DNA of 64,000 nucleotides from Actinoallomurus purpureus (GCF_024055795.1 NZ_JAMXMY010000003.1:248001-312000); one strand, 5' to 3'; shown: positions 27,501 to 35,541, counted from the stretch's first letter. Program-made: numbers and translations. Notes: generated by a model not told the origin, from the letters alone.

Positions 27501-28171
27501 GCTTGGCCGCCGTTCACCGGTTGTTCGGCACGGACACGACCGGGTCCGCGGATCACCGTGACGACACCGCCTCCCGGGCGCCGGCCCGGATACGGTCGAT
27601 CGTCGACATACTGGCGACCGACCGGTCCGCCGGTCGGCGATTCACGCCCTGGGAGCCGCGGCTCGTGCGGGAGGCGATGCGCCTGCTCGCCGCCGAGCCC
27701 CGGCACCTGCCGGAGGCGGCCCGTCTCGGCGTCGCGCTCCTCCCCGTGCCGGAACGCGCCGACGGCGCCGGGCCGGAGTCCGCGAGTTCCGGTGCGGGAG
27801 GTGGACCGGTCGCCGAGGCGGCAGAGGGGGACACGAAGGCGGCCCGCCTCGCCGACCACCTCGGCGAGCTGGCCGACCTGCTCGCGAACCGGCCGGTCCT
27901 CGCGACCCGGGCGGCGAAACTGGTCGCGAGCCAGTTCCGCGACTACAGGAGTCACAGCAATGCCGATCCCGCGTTGCTCCTGGCCACTCTCCGGCGCCTG
28001 TCCGGGCGGATCGACCTCGCGGCCGGACTGTTCGCCGTCGCCCTGACCCGCATCGGCGGGGACCGCGCCGGCTGGCCGGGCGAATGGCGAGAGGTTCTCT
28101 GGCACTGGCGCGGCTCCTCGCAACCGGAGGTCGCCCAGGACGCCTGGAACGTCATGATGCTTGATCATTGA
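24599..28171 (+). CDS. Large HEAT-repeat-like protein, about 1190 aa
   Basis: Very long soluble protein made of helical repeat pairs. Segments such as DMALRRAALRAVRTLPVSDE, DPVIAETAIEALAGTDTPAE and LPILLTYARGPASRTAVAAA read like HEAT/armadillo repeats, which build binding scaffolds. No catalytic domain or membrane segment is seen. The start is unclear: homologous sequence seems to begin at about VEFLHLFESLPYARRMREQ, which needs the TTG at 24599 or another non-ATG start; the first in-frame ATG is 24686. Single gene with a promoter-free upstream; partner and role unknown. Actinomycetes carry several such orphan scaffolds. Confidence 0.7.
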   Translation: MRPAEPVGAPAQSTVEFLHLFESLPYARRMREQALYARRHRRTSGFSDLLADLGRLGRYERRTALHLAMAARDLEYVETILTEPDMALRRAALRAVRTLPVSDEAAAAVLDDAPLDLRLALYRTLAHARRSALADRLLTEVRDRWGDREGAALLPACTAAVVSRHLPDLTHAVTSWRALGRRHPNAVLDTVERELSEAPGWWRRHEDAVIAAASAEPGRVLAILERHDIGWHAAHLPAAVAGALFEVDPDRTARVLLGARGWGLPWNTPSRTLLTLLRRCSDEQIVAVAKDIHHHLGPILRALPPARRTAIFQSVRVGDRALPVWWNSLLAILPAERAAAEARRSLEWHASVWHSARSRLDDPDIPLRLTSHLPYEEAAGSLREAAFGGDPRRRGLARTLLVECAARSGDRTLLAELLDELTRRTENEQDPLRGTLLTAVRELRPGLLDDRCAGALERLAARVAEAGDSSPATCAALRGLAARVLRHHDPGVSPDLIAWAFGVYDRLVRRYGADALTWDEEACSTVRRRRRRGAEPTRDDRRERLDTILRAGQERELLTVLRPHLRASRERADFALVVALRRALGRRARPLDELQDDLRLAALRAPEPLARQAAEFWLADAPDRDERAASLVRDDPSTIELPAVWRTIAGRRTDLLGIPVSDGSASRRPDSGPWVPDAGGGLPGRWTPHQCDQVRGRLRRVIQDDRLPVADRMAAVRAAGRLPAALGELTTLAERADPVIAETAIEALAGTDTPAEALPILLTYARGPASRTAVAAAARCCRAVRSSRLRPILERALLGPDTKVTVRKEAARQLAGCRVPGAVDLLLRAWESPDTHRDVRVAVAVALRRVPEDPRTLPALRAAADPYAGELMARTLFQANPHEYGTVHRPAYADLVRRLLLAADGPGVRFRASKAFATWAPWYQGGFVEIIRAAGDPEDPAGDGEVSVLLSLLRAGTLHDEILDVLGRLAAVHRLFGTDTTGSADHRDDTASRAPARIRSIVDILATDRSAGRRFTPWEPRLVREAMRLLAAEPRHLPEAARLGVALLPVPERADGAGPESASSGAGGGPVAEAAEGDTKAARLADHLGELADLLANRPVLATRAAKLVASQFRDYRSHSNADPALLLATLRRLSGRIDLAAGLFAVALTRIGGDRAGWPGEWREVLWHWRGSSQPEVAQDAWNVMMLDH

Positions 28172-28440
28172 GCGGGTACGGCGTCGCCCCCCGCCTCCAC
28201 AGGACCCCGCTGAAGCTCCCGCCGCCCCTGGACGGTCTGGTCCTCCAGCTCGTCGACATCGCCCACGACGACGAGCGCACGGTGATATCGAAGGAGCACA
28301 ACGCACCCTGGCTACAGCAAACAGCTCGCCCGCCACCTCCGCGACATCGGACTTCCCACCCATCTCGCTGAAGGTGCGGCAGGGCAGCGCTCTGCCCCAG
28401 AACCGGCTTGGCGAGACGGCACTCATCGCGGCATGAGAGT
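28172..28440 (+). pseudogene. Degraded C-terminal fragment of an integrase/recombinase-like protein
   Basis: Two frames together resemble the C-terminal module of actinobacterial site-specific recombinase-like proteins: frame one gives LKLPPPLDGLVLQLVDIAHD then APWL; a second frame continues YSKQLARHLRDIGLPTHLAE. The usual sequence between these two parts and the catalytic core are missing, so this is a broken remnant, not a gene. The 21-bp repeat described below sits at its right end, which fits a past integration event. The identification rests on recalled family pattern and is tentative. Confidence 0.35.
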
Positions 28441-28442
28441 GC
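28422..28442. repeat. Left copy of a 21-bp direct repeat (possible attachment site)
   Basis: Identical 21-bp sequence occurs at 28422-28442 and 36832-36852, beginning CTCATCGCGGCATGAG, which itself has CTCAT/ATGAG inverted arms. The two copies bracket 8.4 kb of accessory genes, and an integrase-like remnant ends at this copy. Confidence 0.6.
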
Positions 28443-28453
28443 ATCGGCGCAGA

Positions 28454-29416
28454 TCACCGATAAACCCAGCGGTGATAAGCATCCAGGTCGACGTTGCTGC
28501 CGCAGATGACAGTGACGACGTGACGGCCGACGAAACGGTCACGGTCTTCCAGGACGGCAGCGACGCCAAGGGCGGCTGATGGCTCGACGACCAGGCCCGT
28601 GTGCTCTAGGAGCATCTGAATGCCCGCGATGATCGACGACTCGTGGACAAGGACGGCGTCGTCAGCCACCGTGAGGAGGTCGTCCAGGACCGCTGGGATG
28701 GGGTGCCGGCCGGCGACGCCGTCGGCGATGGTGTCGGTCGATTCGGTGGTGATGACGCGGCGCTCGTGCCAGGAGCGAGTCATCGCTGGTGCACCCATGG
28801 GCTGCACGCAGATCACCTCGACTCCGGGTACCAGGGTCTTCAGGACGTATCCCACGCCGCTAGCCATCGCGCCGCCACCCAGGGCGATCAGAACAGCGTC
28901 GAACGCGGATTCCTCGCCCGCCAACTCAAGGCCGATCGTCGCGGCGCCCTCGCAGGTCTCAACGTCCAGACTGTCCTCGACCAGCCGAACGCCGCGCCAT
29001 TGCGCGATACTCGCAGCCCGCTCACGGGCCATTTCGAAGTCGCCGTCCACCAATTCCAACTCCGCACCCAGCGCGCGGATCCGATCGAGCTTGGCAACAG
29101 GTGCCCGCCGCGATGCCACGACCGTCACGTTGAGGCCACGGCGGCGGCCTGACCAACTGAGCGCCTGGCCGAGGTTGCCGGCGCTGGCGCACACCACGGC
29201 AGTCCGGCCCTGCTCGGTCAGCAGGCTCGCTACAAGCTCGGTACCCCGGGCCTTGAAGCTGCGGACCGGGTTCGCCGTTTCCAGTTTGATACTCACTGTG
29301 CAGCCAAGCCGGCGTCCCAGTGCATCGCACTGGTACATCGGGGTACTCAGAAATATGGGGTCGATCACGCGGCGGGCCGCGTGGATCCGGTCAAGATCAA
29401 GGCGCGTCTTGAGCAC
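28454..29416 (-). CDS. Threonine/serine dehydratase-like PLP enzyme
   Basis: Fold-type II pyridoxal-phosphate enzyme, about 320 aa, resembling catabolic threonine dehydratase or serine/threonine racemase. The PLP lysine motif SFKARG, the substrate loop SAGNLGQA, the phosphate-binding GGGAMASG loop and the C-terminal CGSNVD are all recognisable. SAGNLGQ differs from the canonical SAGNHAQ, so substrate preference may differ. No regulatory ACT domain follows. Start GTG 29416 (VLKTRLDLDRIH) matches where such enzymes begin, although GTG 29431 is possible and no ribosome site is clear. Divergent from the YCII gene; inside the repeat-bounded island. Confidence 0.82.
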   Translation of the reverse strand: MLKTRLDLDRIHAARRVIDPIFLSTPMYQCDALGRRLGCTVSIKLETANPVRSFKARGTELVASLLTEQGRTAVVCASAGNLGQALSWSGRRRGLNVTVVASRRAPVAKLDRIRALGAELELVDGDFEMARERAASIAQWRGVRLVEDSLDVETCEGAATIGLELAGEESAFDAVLIALGGGAMASGVGYVLKTLVPGVEVICVQPMGAPAMTRSWHERRVITTESTDTIADGVAGRHPIPAVLDDLLTVADDAVLVHESSIIAGIQMLLEHTGLVVEPSAALGVAAVLEDRDRFVGRHVVTVICGSNVDLDAYHRWVYR

Positions 29417-29633
29417 GCCGAGACCATACACACCCGACGGTGCCGTCTTGACCGTCAGTGCCACGGACCCGGCGGACGCGTCCCGCACATTCGCTGGTGC
29501 CTCCCCGAAAGCCCGCCCGGCCCATGCGTTAGGACGCCTCGGCGCGGCTGACCCCGGTGTGCGGAGCGTCGGACGCACCGATGAGTTCGGGGCGCGATGA
29601 AGGTCAGTACTGGCGAGCAGTCCGGACGGACCA

Positions 29634-29641
29634 AAGGAGGA
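29634..29641 (+). promoter_or_regulatory. Strong ribosome-binding site AAAGGAGG
   Basis: AAAGGAGG lies six bases before ATG 29648 and fixes the start of the YCII-domain gene, ruling out the earlier in-frame ATG at 29597. Confidence 0.7.
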
Positions 29642-29647
29642 CCTGCT

Positions 29648-29980
29648 ATGGCGAGATTTGTGACCATCGGGTATGGCGACCAGGAAGGTTACGACCGCAC
29701 CGACGCGGCGGTCCGCGACCAGGCGCACGCGCATGACACTCGCTTGCGTGCGGCGGGAGCCGATATGGGGATTACCGGCTCGCCCGTACAGGTGCGAAAC
29801 CACGACGGTGCCGGCATGAGCGTGGAGAGCGGATCGTTCATGTCGTCGGCTCTCCCGGTCGCCGGATTCGCGATCATCGAAGCGGCAACGCTGGAGGAAG
29901 CCATCCAGCTCGTGTCACGGACCCCCTGCGCGGTCGCGCACGGTGTTGTCGAGGTCTGGCCGTTGCGGGAAACGCCGTAG
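29648..29980 (+). CDS. YCII-related (DGPF-like) domain protein
   Basis: 110-residue soluble protein with the ferredoxin-like alpha/beta YCII fold: strand FVTIGYGDQEGYDRTD, a helix region HAHDTRLRAAGADMG, and the end ATLEEAIQLVSRTPCAVAHG followed by VVEVWPL, typical of DGPF/YCII members. Related proteins are found with sigma factors or as small enzymes and stress proteins; no sigma-factor partner is seen here. Start fixed by the AAAGGAGG site. Divergent from the dehydratase-like gene. Function unknown. Confidence 0.8.
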   Translation: MARFVTIGYGDQEGYDRTDAAVRDQAHAHDTRLRAAGADMGITGSPVQVRNHDGAGMSVESGSFMSSALPVAGFAIIEAATLEEAIQLVSRTPCAVAHGVVEVWPLRETP

Positions 29981-30098
29981 GCTGCTGGCTGCGACGTACG
30001 CACATCGCAGCGTCAGCACGATGTCGGGCGTGGACAGCAGCCGTGACCCGCTCGGAATCGACTCCTCGGGGAAGACGTCGAAAGCGACACGACCAGAA

Positions 30099-30836
30099 TC
30101 ACCGCTTCGCTCGCGAGCGCTTCTCTGAAACACGAGCTGCCAGAATGGGTATCGCATCGATCTTCTCCGGAGGAAGATCATTCCAGAGGAGTCCGGCCGG
30201 CCGACGCCGCGCGGGGCACTCGATCACCTCATCCGGCGTGACGATGAGGTCGACGCTGAAGTCATGCTCGGTCTCGGGGATCTCCTCGTCCACGACTTGA
30301 AGCTGATGAACGGGCGTGATGATGGTCGTCTGTTCCGTCACGAGGCCCGCTTCGATGAGTAGGGCCACTTCCAGGTCCGAGTATCCGGCGCCCTTGCCGA
30401 TTCGCGCCCCGGACCGGTTCACCGCCACGCTGCCGCAGATCACGATATGGATGGGCTGCATGTCCTCAACGCCGACACGGCGAGCGACCTGCGCGGCCCC
30501 CCTTTTCTCGGCCGCCCGCTCAGGGGGAAGGTCGAGGGATGCCGGATCGAGGAGGAAGAACGGCTGGAGGCTGGCCATCCTGGGGACGGCCATGTAAAGC
30601 AGCTTCCCGTCCTTGAGCGCCTGGATACGGACCGGGAGTTGCGCCCAGTCCGGGTTCGCCTTGATCGTGCCCGCGCGCTCCCAGAGGCTGAGCTCGGTCA
30701 GGCGCTGGGCCGTCGCCTCCGCGCCGTGGAAGCCGGGGATCTTGCCGTACGAGCCTTCCGGCGCCGCACCTTCGCGCTCAAGCAGGCGCCATACCCGGTC
30801 GCGGACGGATTTCTTGGCCTGGTCGATGTTGGTCAC
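30099..30836 (-). CDS. 5-formyltetrahydrofolate cyclo-ligase-like protein
   Basis: 245-residue protein of the 5-FTHF cyclo-ligase (MTHFS) superfamily, which converts 5-formyl-THF with ATP to 5,10-methenyl-THF. The glycine-rich nucleotide loop RIGKGAGYSDLE near residue 165 is the family hallmark, and the N-terminal helix IDQAKKSVRDRVWRLLEREG matches. It is longer than housekeeping MTHFS (about 190 aa) and closer to the divergent MTHFSD-like group, so the folate reaction is only probable. GTG 30836 is the start (GGTGAGGC upstream). It lies 15 bases after the XRE gene stop in the same direction, so the two are probably one transcript. Confidence 0.8.
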   Translation of the reverse strand: MTNIDQAKKSVRDRVWRLLEREGAAPEGSYGKIPGFHGAEATAQRLTELSLWERAGTIKANPDWAQLPVRIQALKDGKLLYMAVPRMASLQPFFLLDPASLDLPPERAAEKRGAAQVARRVGVEDMQPIHIVICGSVAVNRSGARIGKGAGYSDLEVALLIEAGLVTEQTTIITPVHQLQVVDEEIPETEHDFSVDLIVTPDEVIECPARRRPAGLLWNDLPPEKIDAIPILAARVSEKRSRAKR

Positions 30837-30851
30837 GCCTCACCACTATCT

Positions 30852-32018
30852 CTAGATCGCTGCCATAAGGGCCAGCAGGCGATCGTTAATGTCCTGCACC
30901 CATGGCTCCTGCCGCCACTCCCGGAGCTCTCTTCCGGCAGCGAACGCCAGGTTAAGCCCGCCGCCACCGCGCGTCAGTTCCACGGCGTCGATCGTCCGGT
31001 GCATGGTGGCCGCCGCCTCGTCGAGCTTGTGCTGACGGATCAATGACAGGGTGAGGTTGCCCAAGGCGATGGCCTGGCTCTTCTTCTTCGGGGCGAGCGC
31101 CCTGGCGGTCGAGCGCAGGATCGGCTCGGCCCGATCCGGCATGCCAAGGAAGAGATGACACGACCCGCTCAAGCGGTTGAATTCATTGATCGTGTAGCAC
31201 TCCGCTGCCACGTCATCCGCGCTCACTCGATCGAACTGGCCCTCGGCCTTCTTCAATGCATTTTCGCACGCTCTCACGTCGCCGGTGATGGCGTAGCTTT
31301 CGGCTATGTGCAGCAGGCTCAGTCCGGTCAGCGAGGGACTGGTCAAAGTGGCGACCTCGGCCGCCTGCGCAGCCAGTGCGAGGCCCTTGTGCGGATCGTT
31401 ATCACCGTAGAGCGCGACGAAGCCCTTGCGTAGGATGGCGTACGCCTCGGTACAGGCGTCACGTACCTGGCGCGCCGCAGCGATGGCCTCGTCGAGATAG
31501 GCGATCGGTGCGGCATGGTCGCGCCGTTGGCTGACGTCCCACATGAGCTGCCCCATTAAGGTAGCGGACTCGGCCTCCACCTCGAACAGTGCCTTGCGCA
31601 CGCGGGGGTTGGTCGCGTTCTCTCGAAGGAACTTCACTTGCCCGTGGACTTGTCCGGCGGGACCGAGCAGGGCTGTCGATGGTGCCTTGTCGTACTGCTC
31701 GTCGAACTGGCGGATGTGCTCGTGCAGGTAGGCGACCGCCACCAAATCGACCGACGAGGGCTGTTCGAGCACATAGCTCATGCGCTCACTCGGATTAGCC
31801 TGCGTGATCGTGACTTCGTCGAGCAGGGCCTGCAACTCTTCGAGTGTCACCTTCAGCGCAGCGGCCAACTTGGGCCGGACCCACGGCTGCGGTTCGCTCT
31901 CGGCCGTCTCCCAGCGCACGACTGTTGATCGCTCAACGCCCAGGCGTTCGGCAAGCTTCTCCTGGCTGTAGCCCGCCGATTTCCGGCGCTGGGCAAGGCG
32001 TGCGCGCCTACTCGCCAT
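30852..32018 (-). CDS. XRE-family helix-turn-helix regulator with TPR-like C-terminus
   Basis: 388-residue regulator. N-terminal XRE HTH (residues about 1-60): RKSAGYSQEKLAERLGVERS then TVVRWETAESEPQPW. The remainder is helical and repeat-like (ALAAQAAEVATLTSPSLTG, LLHIAESYAITGDVRACENA) as in TPR-containing XRE proteins of actinomycetes that sense peptides or partner proteins. ATG 32018 has GGGAGGGAAG upstream, whereas the longer frame start at 32039 has none. Followed by the 5-FTHF cyclo-ligase-like gene and divergent from the recombinase-like gene, so it may control both directions. Confidence 0.88.
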   Translation of the reverse strand: MASRRARLAQRRKSAGYSQEKLAERLGVERSTVVRWETAESEPQPWVRPKLAAALKVTLEELQALLDEVTITQANPSERMSYVLEQPSSVDLVAVAYLHEHIRQFDEQYDKAPSTALLGPAGQVHGQVKFLRENATNPRVRKALFEVEAESATLMGQLMWDVSQRRDHAAPIAYLDEAIAAARQVRDACTEAYAILRKGFVALYGDNDPHKGLALAAQAAEVATLTSPSLTGLSLLHIAESYAITGDVRACENALKKAEGQFDRVSADDVAAECYTINEFNRLSGSCHLFLGMPDRAEPILRSTARALAPKKKSQAIALGNLTLSLIRQHKLDEAAATMHRTIDAVELTRGGGGLNLAFAAGRELREWRQEPWVQDINDRLLALMAAI

Positions 32019-32224
32019 CCACTCTTCCCTCCCACGCATTCCAGGGACGTACCCAACATAGCCACTGAGAGAATGTCCGCCCAGGTCAGAAGCTCTATCG
32101 CCTCTTTTTTGCGTCTATCCCGCCTCTCCTCTGCTCTGGTTCTTCGCAGGTCAACCGGCTTTTCTGGTGTACAGCGGCCCGGCGATGCCGAGCCCACCCC
32201 CGTTACAGACACCGAAGGAGCACG

Positions 32225-32548
32225 ATGCGACCTGCGATCTACGGCTACATGCGCGTAGTAAGTAGCGAAGAACAAGAGGGCGAAGCCCAACAAATCAGAC
32301 AAGAACTCGCCGAGTATGCCGAACATGAAGGTTTCACTCTCGACCAGGTGTTCACCGAAAGCATCAGGTGTCAGGAACCTGCGTTCTACACCATGATCGA
32401 AGCGCTGAAGCGCCACGACGTCAAAGACATCATTGTTCCCTCTCTCTGGCACTTTGCTCGGCTGCCGGGCCTGCAGAACGCCATGCGCCAGCACATCGAG
32501 CAGGAGACCGGAGCGCACATCTGGGTCGTTCAGGGGAAGTGGCGATGA
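32225..32548 (+). CDS. Small serine-recombinase-like (resolvase N-terminal) protein
   Basis: 107-residue protein resembling only the catalytic N-terminal domain of serine recombinases: IYGYMRVVSSEEQEGEAQQI at the start and HDVKDIIVPSLWHFARLPGL in the middle where resolvases have the LSRLGR helix. There is no DNA-binding C-terminal domain, and the canonical YxRVS catalytic context is altered to YMRVVSSEE, so recombination activity is doubtful; such short forms are common in actinomycete regulatory clusters. ATG 32225 follows a strong GAAGGAG. Its stop overlaps the next small ORF (ATGA), and an RsbW-like ATPase follows, suggesting one unit. Confidence 0.8.
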   Translation: MRPAIYGYMRVVSSEEQEGEAQQIRQELAEYAEHEGFTLDQVFTESIRCQEPAFYTMIEALKRHDVKDIIVPSLWHFARLPGLQNAMRQHIEQETGAHIWVVQGKWR

Positions 32549-32619
32549 ACGAGACAAATCCCCTGGACTGCACTGAGGTCCACGACGCTTATCGCCAGCT
32601 GCCCGTAAGCGAGGGCTGA
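32545..32619 (+). CDS. 24-residue ORF coupled to the recombinase-like gene
   Basis: Reads MNETNPLDCTEVHDAYRQLP then VSEG. It starts at ATG 32545 overlapping the preceding stop by four bases, with GGGGAAG upstream, and ends four bases before the ATG of the ATPase gene. Its exact fit between two genes suggests translation, either as a tiny protein or simply as a coupling ORF. No family known. Confidence 0.4.
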   Translation: MNETNPLDCTEVHDAYRQLPVSEG

Positions 32620-32623
32620 GCAC

Positions 32624-33244
32624 ATGTCCCAGCCCCGCTTCGTTGATCGGCTCGACCTGGCAGCCGTAGTGACAGCGGTCAATTGCTCGCGCGTGTTCAC
32701 CAAGCTCACGCTCGCCAAGTGGGGCGCGTCGACCATCCTCGATGATGCCGTCCTCATCACGAGCGAGTTGGTGACCAACGCCGTGAAGGCAACGGGCGTG
32801 ATGGAGCCCAACCCCAACTGGAGCAGCCTCGGCAAGCTGAACCTCGTCGGGATACGGCTCCTCGGCTTCAACGCCTCCATCGTGATAGAGGTCTGGGACG
32901 CCGCTCCCTGCACGCCTGCCGCGAAGGGTGAAGACCTTGAGGCGGAGTCGGGGCGCGGGCTTAACATCATCGCCGAGATCGCGCATCGCTGGGGCTTCTA
33001 TCCGACAAATCGCGGCAAGGTGGTGTGGGCGGAGCTGGTCGTTCCGCCGCGATCCCCATGGCTCCATGCTGCCGCCGCCGAAGCGAGTGTTCAGCCAGTA
33101 CTCGAGCCGACCTGGCCCATCGCCGGGCAACACGACCCCGAACTGCTGAAGTGCCTGATGGAAGGGCACCGCGGGCCAGACGGCAATCGGACGCGGGGCG
33201 AGCGAACCGCGTCCGGCCGCTCCCAGACGCCGCAGCCTCGGTAG
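32624..33244 (+). CDS. RsbW-like ATP-binding protein (HATPase_c, anti-sigma kinase type)
   Basis: 206-residue single-domain GHKL ATPase. The N box SELVTNAVKATG and the G box GRGLNIIAEIAHRWG are present; the C-terminal 60 residues are an added tail. Actinomycetes encode many of these; they are presumed switch proteins that bind sigma or anti-anti-sigma factors, but no partner is encoded here. ATG 32624 follows GCGAGGGC. Co-oriented with the recombinase-like gene upstream and, after a 49-base gap, with the glycosylase-radical SAM cassette, which it may help regulate. Confidence 0.85.
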   Translation: MSQPRFVDRLDLAAVVTAVNCSRVFTKLTLAKWGASTILDDAVLITSELVTNAVKATGVMEPNPNWSSLGKLNLVGIRLLGFNASIVIEVWDAAPCTPAAKGEDLEAESGRGLNIIAEIAHRWGFYPTNRGKVVWAELVVPPRSPWLHAAAAEASVQPVLEPTWPIAGQHDPELLKCLMEGHRGPDGNRTRGERTASGRSQTPQPR

Positions 33245-33293
33245 TCATCGTGGGCACCGGGACCTCGGCTTTCGCCACCAGGAGCGGCTGGAG

Positions 33294-34091
33294 ATGGAGA
33301 CGATTGGCCGCATGACAGTCGTGATGCGTGAACATCCAGCGTGGTCGCCGATAGATGGTGCCTGGCTGCGGGCATTCGGCCGCGCGGACGAGTGGAGCGC
33401 GGTATTGGTCACCGGGGACAGCTGGCGCTCCTACGGCCCGGCAGCGAACGACCCGCAGGTCGTCGAACTGATAGCGCTGCCGTCGACGGTTCCGGCTTCG
33501 CTGGCACGAAACCTGGCCGGGCTGGGGGCCGTGGCGCGGTGGCGTAGCCCGGACCTATGGGAGGCGATCGCGACAGCGATCATCCGGCAGGTGATCCGCG
33601 CCGACCAGGCCCGTCGACTACACGAACGCTTCCGCACCGCACACGGGACACCGGTCCCTACTCCGCACGGCGCCGCGTATCTGATGCCGGACGCCGCCGC
33701 GGTCGTCGAGCTACCGGCCGAGGCTTTCACGTCGCTGGGCTTGGCCTTCAAACGCCGGCCTCTGCAGGCCGCTGCCAAGGCTTACCTGGAGCAGGGCGCG
33801 AAGTGGCGTGAACTGCCATCGGCGCGGCTGGTGGAGGAGCTGCAGACCGTATCGCGGATCGGCCCATGGACGGCCGGTGCCGCCGTCGCGGACTTCACCC
33901 ACGACTGGGCCCTCTATCCCCACGGCGACCTGGCGGTCCGCAAATGGGCCGCTGCCGCCTCCCCCGACATCGACTGGCCGACTAAAGAAGAGGACTTCGC
34001 CGCACGGTGGCGGTACATCGCCGCCGACCAACTCGGACCACTCACCCTGTTCACTCTGGCATGGGGAGCACACCATGGAGACTCACCCTGA
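33294..34091 (+). CDS. HhH-GPD superfamily DNA glycosylase-like protein
   Basis: 265-residue protein of the AlkA/3-methyladenine glycosylase branch of HhH-GPD base-excision enzymes. The helix-hairpin-helix and following helix are clear: VSRIGPWTAGAAVADF, then ALYPHGDLAVRKWA, where Asp 212 matches the catalytic Asp of AlkA. The N-terminal 80 residues are not AlkA-like. It should excise a damaged or modified base from DNA. ATG 33294 or 33312 may be the start; both have poor spacing to GGAG. The next gene starts inside it (17-base overlap), tying it to radical SAM, kinase and NUDIX partners. Confidence 0.8.
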   Translation: METIGRMTVVMREHPAWSPIDGAWLRAFGRADEWSAVLVTGDSWRSYGPAANDPQVVELIALPSTVPASLARNLAGLGAVARWRSPDLWEAIATAIIRQVIRADQARRLHERFRTAHGTPVPTPHGAAYLMPDAAAVVELPAEAFTSLGLAFKRRPLQAAAKAYLEQGAKWRELPSARLVEELQTVSRIGPWTAGAAVADFTHDWALYPHGDLAVRKWAAAASPDIDWPTKEEDFAARWRYIAADQLGPLTLFTLAWGAHHGDSP

Positions 34092-35541
34092 TCCCACGCC
34101 CGTCCTGGGCGCCGACCTGACCCGCCCCCTCGACTGCCTGTTCGTCAACGCGCCCCTGCGCGACTACGCGATACGTCCGCGGGTCAACGACTACACCCTG
34201 CCGGTGCTCGGCATGGCCTACATCGCCACGTACGCCGCCCACCACGGCTTCAACGTCGGCATCCTCGACGCCGAAGCCCACGGCATGCCGATCACCAAGG
34301 TCGTCCGTACAATCAACGGCCTCTCACCCCGATGGGCCGGCTTCAACCTCCTCGCCCCCACCTACGAGATCTCCGCGCAGATCGCCGACCGACTCGACCC
34401 GGCGATCATGGTCATGGCCGGCGGCCACCACGCCAAGGCCATGCCGACCGAGATCCTCGCCGACCCACGCATGCGACGCTGCGCGGCGCTGGTCTTAGGT
34501 GAAGCCGAGACCCGCGTCGCCGAACTCCTCGTCGATCACCGCAACCGCGCAGATCTTCCCGGCGTGATGTGGACCGATCCGATCCTCGGACACCCCGTGA
34601 CCGGCGGGCGCCCCGGCACCTCCCGGTATCTGGCCCCTGACATCGACGCCCTCCCGTTCGTCGACCGCACGTACTTGGCCCAGGACCCCTACCCGGCCGC
34701 CGGTCGGATCGAGGCCAACATGGTCGGAGCGCGTGGCTGCCCATATGACTGCAGCTTCTGTGGCGCTGCGGTCTCGGCCAATCCCGACATCACCATCCGC
34801 ACCCGACGCCCCGATCAGGTCCTGCGCGAGATGGAAGCCCTCCGCGACGCCTACGGAGTGACGGCATTCCGGTTCGTCGACGACCTGTTCCTCGGTGCAC
34901 GGCGAGTCATCGAACAGATGCTGACTGCCTTCACGGCCGCCGGCATCGGCGACTGGGCGGTCTGGGACGCGACCGGCCGGATCAACGTCCTGCACCGCGC
35001 GGATGACGCCACTCTCGACCGGCTCGTCGCCAACGGCCTGCGCGAGGTCGCGCTCGGGATCGAGTCCGGCAGCGAGCGGATGCTGTCCTACATCGACAAA
35101 CGGATCACCCCGGACATGGTCCGTTCGGTCGTCGCCCGGCTCACCGCGCGCGGCATCCGTGTGAAGGGCTACTTCATCCTCGGCTTCCCCACCGAGACCC
35201 GCGCGGAGCTGAACGACACTGTTCGGCTCGTGCACGACCTCTGGGAGATGACCGGTCGCCAACCCGGCACCTTTCGGGCTTCGGTATTCGAGTTCCGCCC
35301 CTACCCCGGCACCCCCGAATGGTCCCGCCTGATCGCGACCGGCCGGTACACCACCGACCAGCTCCTCGGCTACACCGCCATCGATCTCACCGGCGACGAC
35401 GTGGACGAGTCGATGCGCCAACGCGACGAGTTCAACTTTTCGGTCGGCATCCAGTTCGGCGAACCAACCATCGCCGAGATCCGCCAGCATCTGGTCGATC
35501 TCTCACGCGAGCAGCACGCCCGAACCGGGAGATCCACATGA
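34075..35541 (+). CDS. B12-binding-domain radical SAM protein
   Basis: 488-residue radical SAM enzyme with an N-terminal cobalamin-binding-like domain (FVNAPLRDYAIRPRVNDYTL, YIATYAAHHGFNVGILDAEA, AGGHHAKAMPTEIL) and the [4Fe-4S] motif CPYDCSFC with Cys 222, 226 and 229. Later GIESGSERMLSYIDK and FILGFPTETRAELNDTV are typical of the class B/MTTase-like group. The B12 domain lacks the DxHxxG motif, so cobalamin may bind base-off without a His ligand or not at all. Reaction unknown: methylation or rearrangement are possible. ATG 34075 (GGGGAG upstream) overlaps the glycosylase gene, and its stop overlaps the kinase start (ATGA). Confidence 0.88.
   Translation: METHPDPTPVLGADLTRPLDCLFVNAPLRDYAIRPRVNDYTLPVLGMAYIATYAAHHGFNVGILDAEAHGMPITKVVRTINGLSPRWAGFNLLAPTYEISAQIADRLDPAIMVMAGGHHAKAMPTEILADPRMRRCAALVLGEAETRVAELLVDHRNRADLPGVMWTDPILGHPVTGGRPGTSRYLAPDIDALPFVDRTYLAQDPYPAAGRIEANMVGARGCPYDCSFCGAAVSANPDITIRTRRPDQVLREMEALRDAYGVTAFRFVDDLFLGARRVIEQMLTAFTAAGIGDWAVWDATGRINVLHRADDATLDRLVANGLREVALGIESGSERMLSYIDKRITPDMVRSVVARLTARGIRVKGYFILGFPTETRAELNDTVRLVHDLWEMTGRQPGTFRASVFEFRPYPGTPEWSRLIATGRYTTDQLLGYTAIDLTGDDVDESMRQRDEFNFSVGIQFGEPTIAEIRQHLVDLSREQHARTGRST

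Noticed and set aside
29597-29647. Earlier in-frame ATG for the YCII gene
   Set aside because: The AAAGGAGG site places initiation at 29648 and the extra 17 residues are not part of the fold.
32225-32548. Calling the small resolvase-like protein an active transposase or invertase
   Set aside because: It has no DNA-binding domain, and there are no terminal repeats or recombination sites around it.
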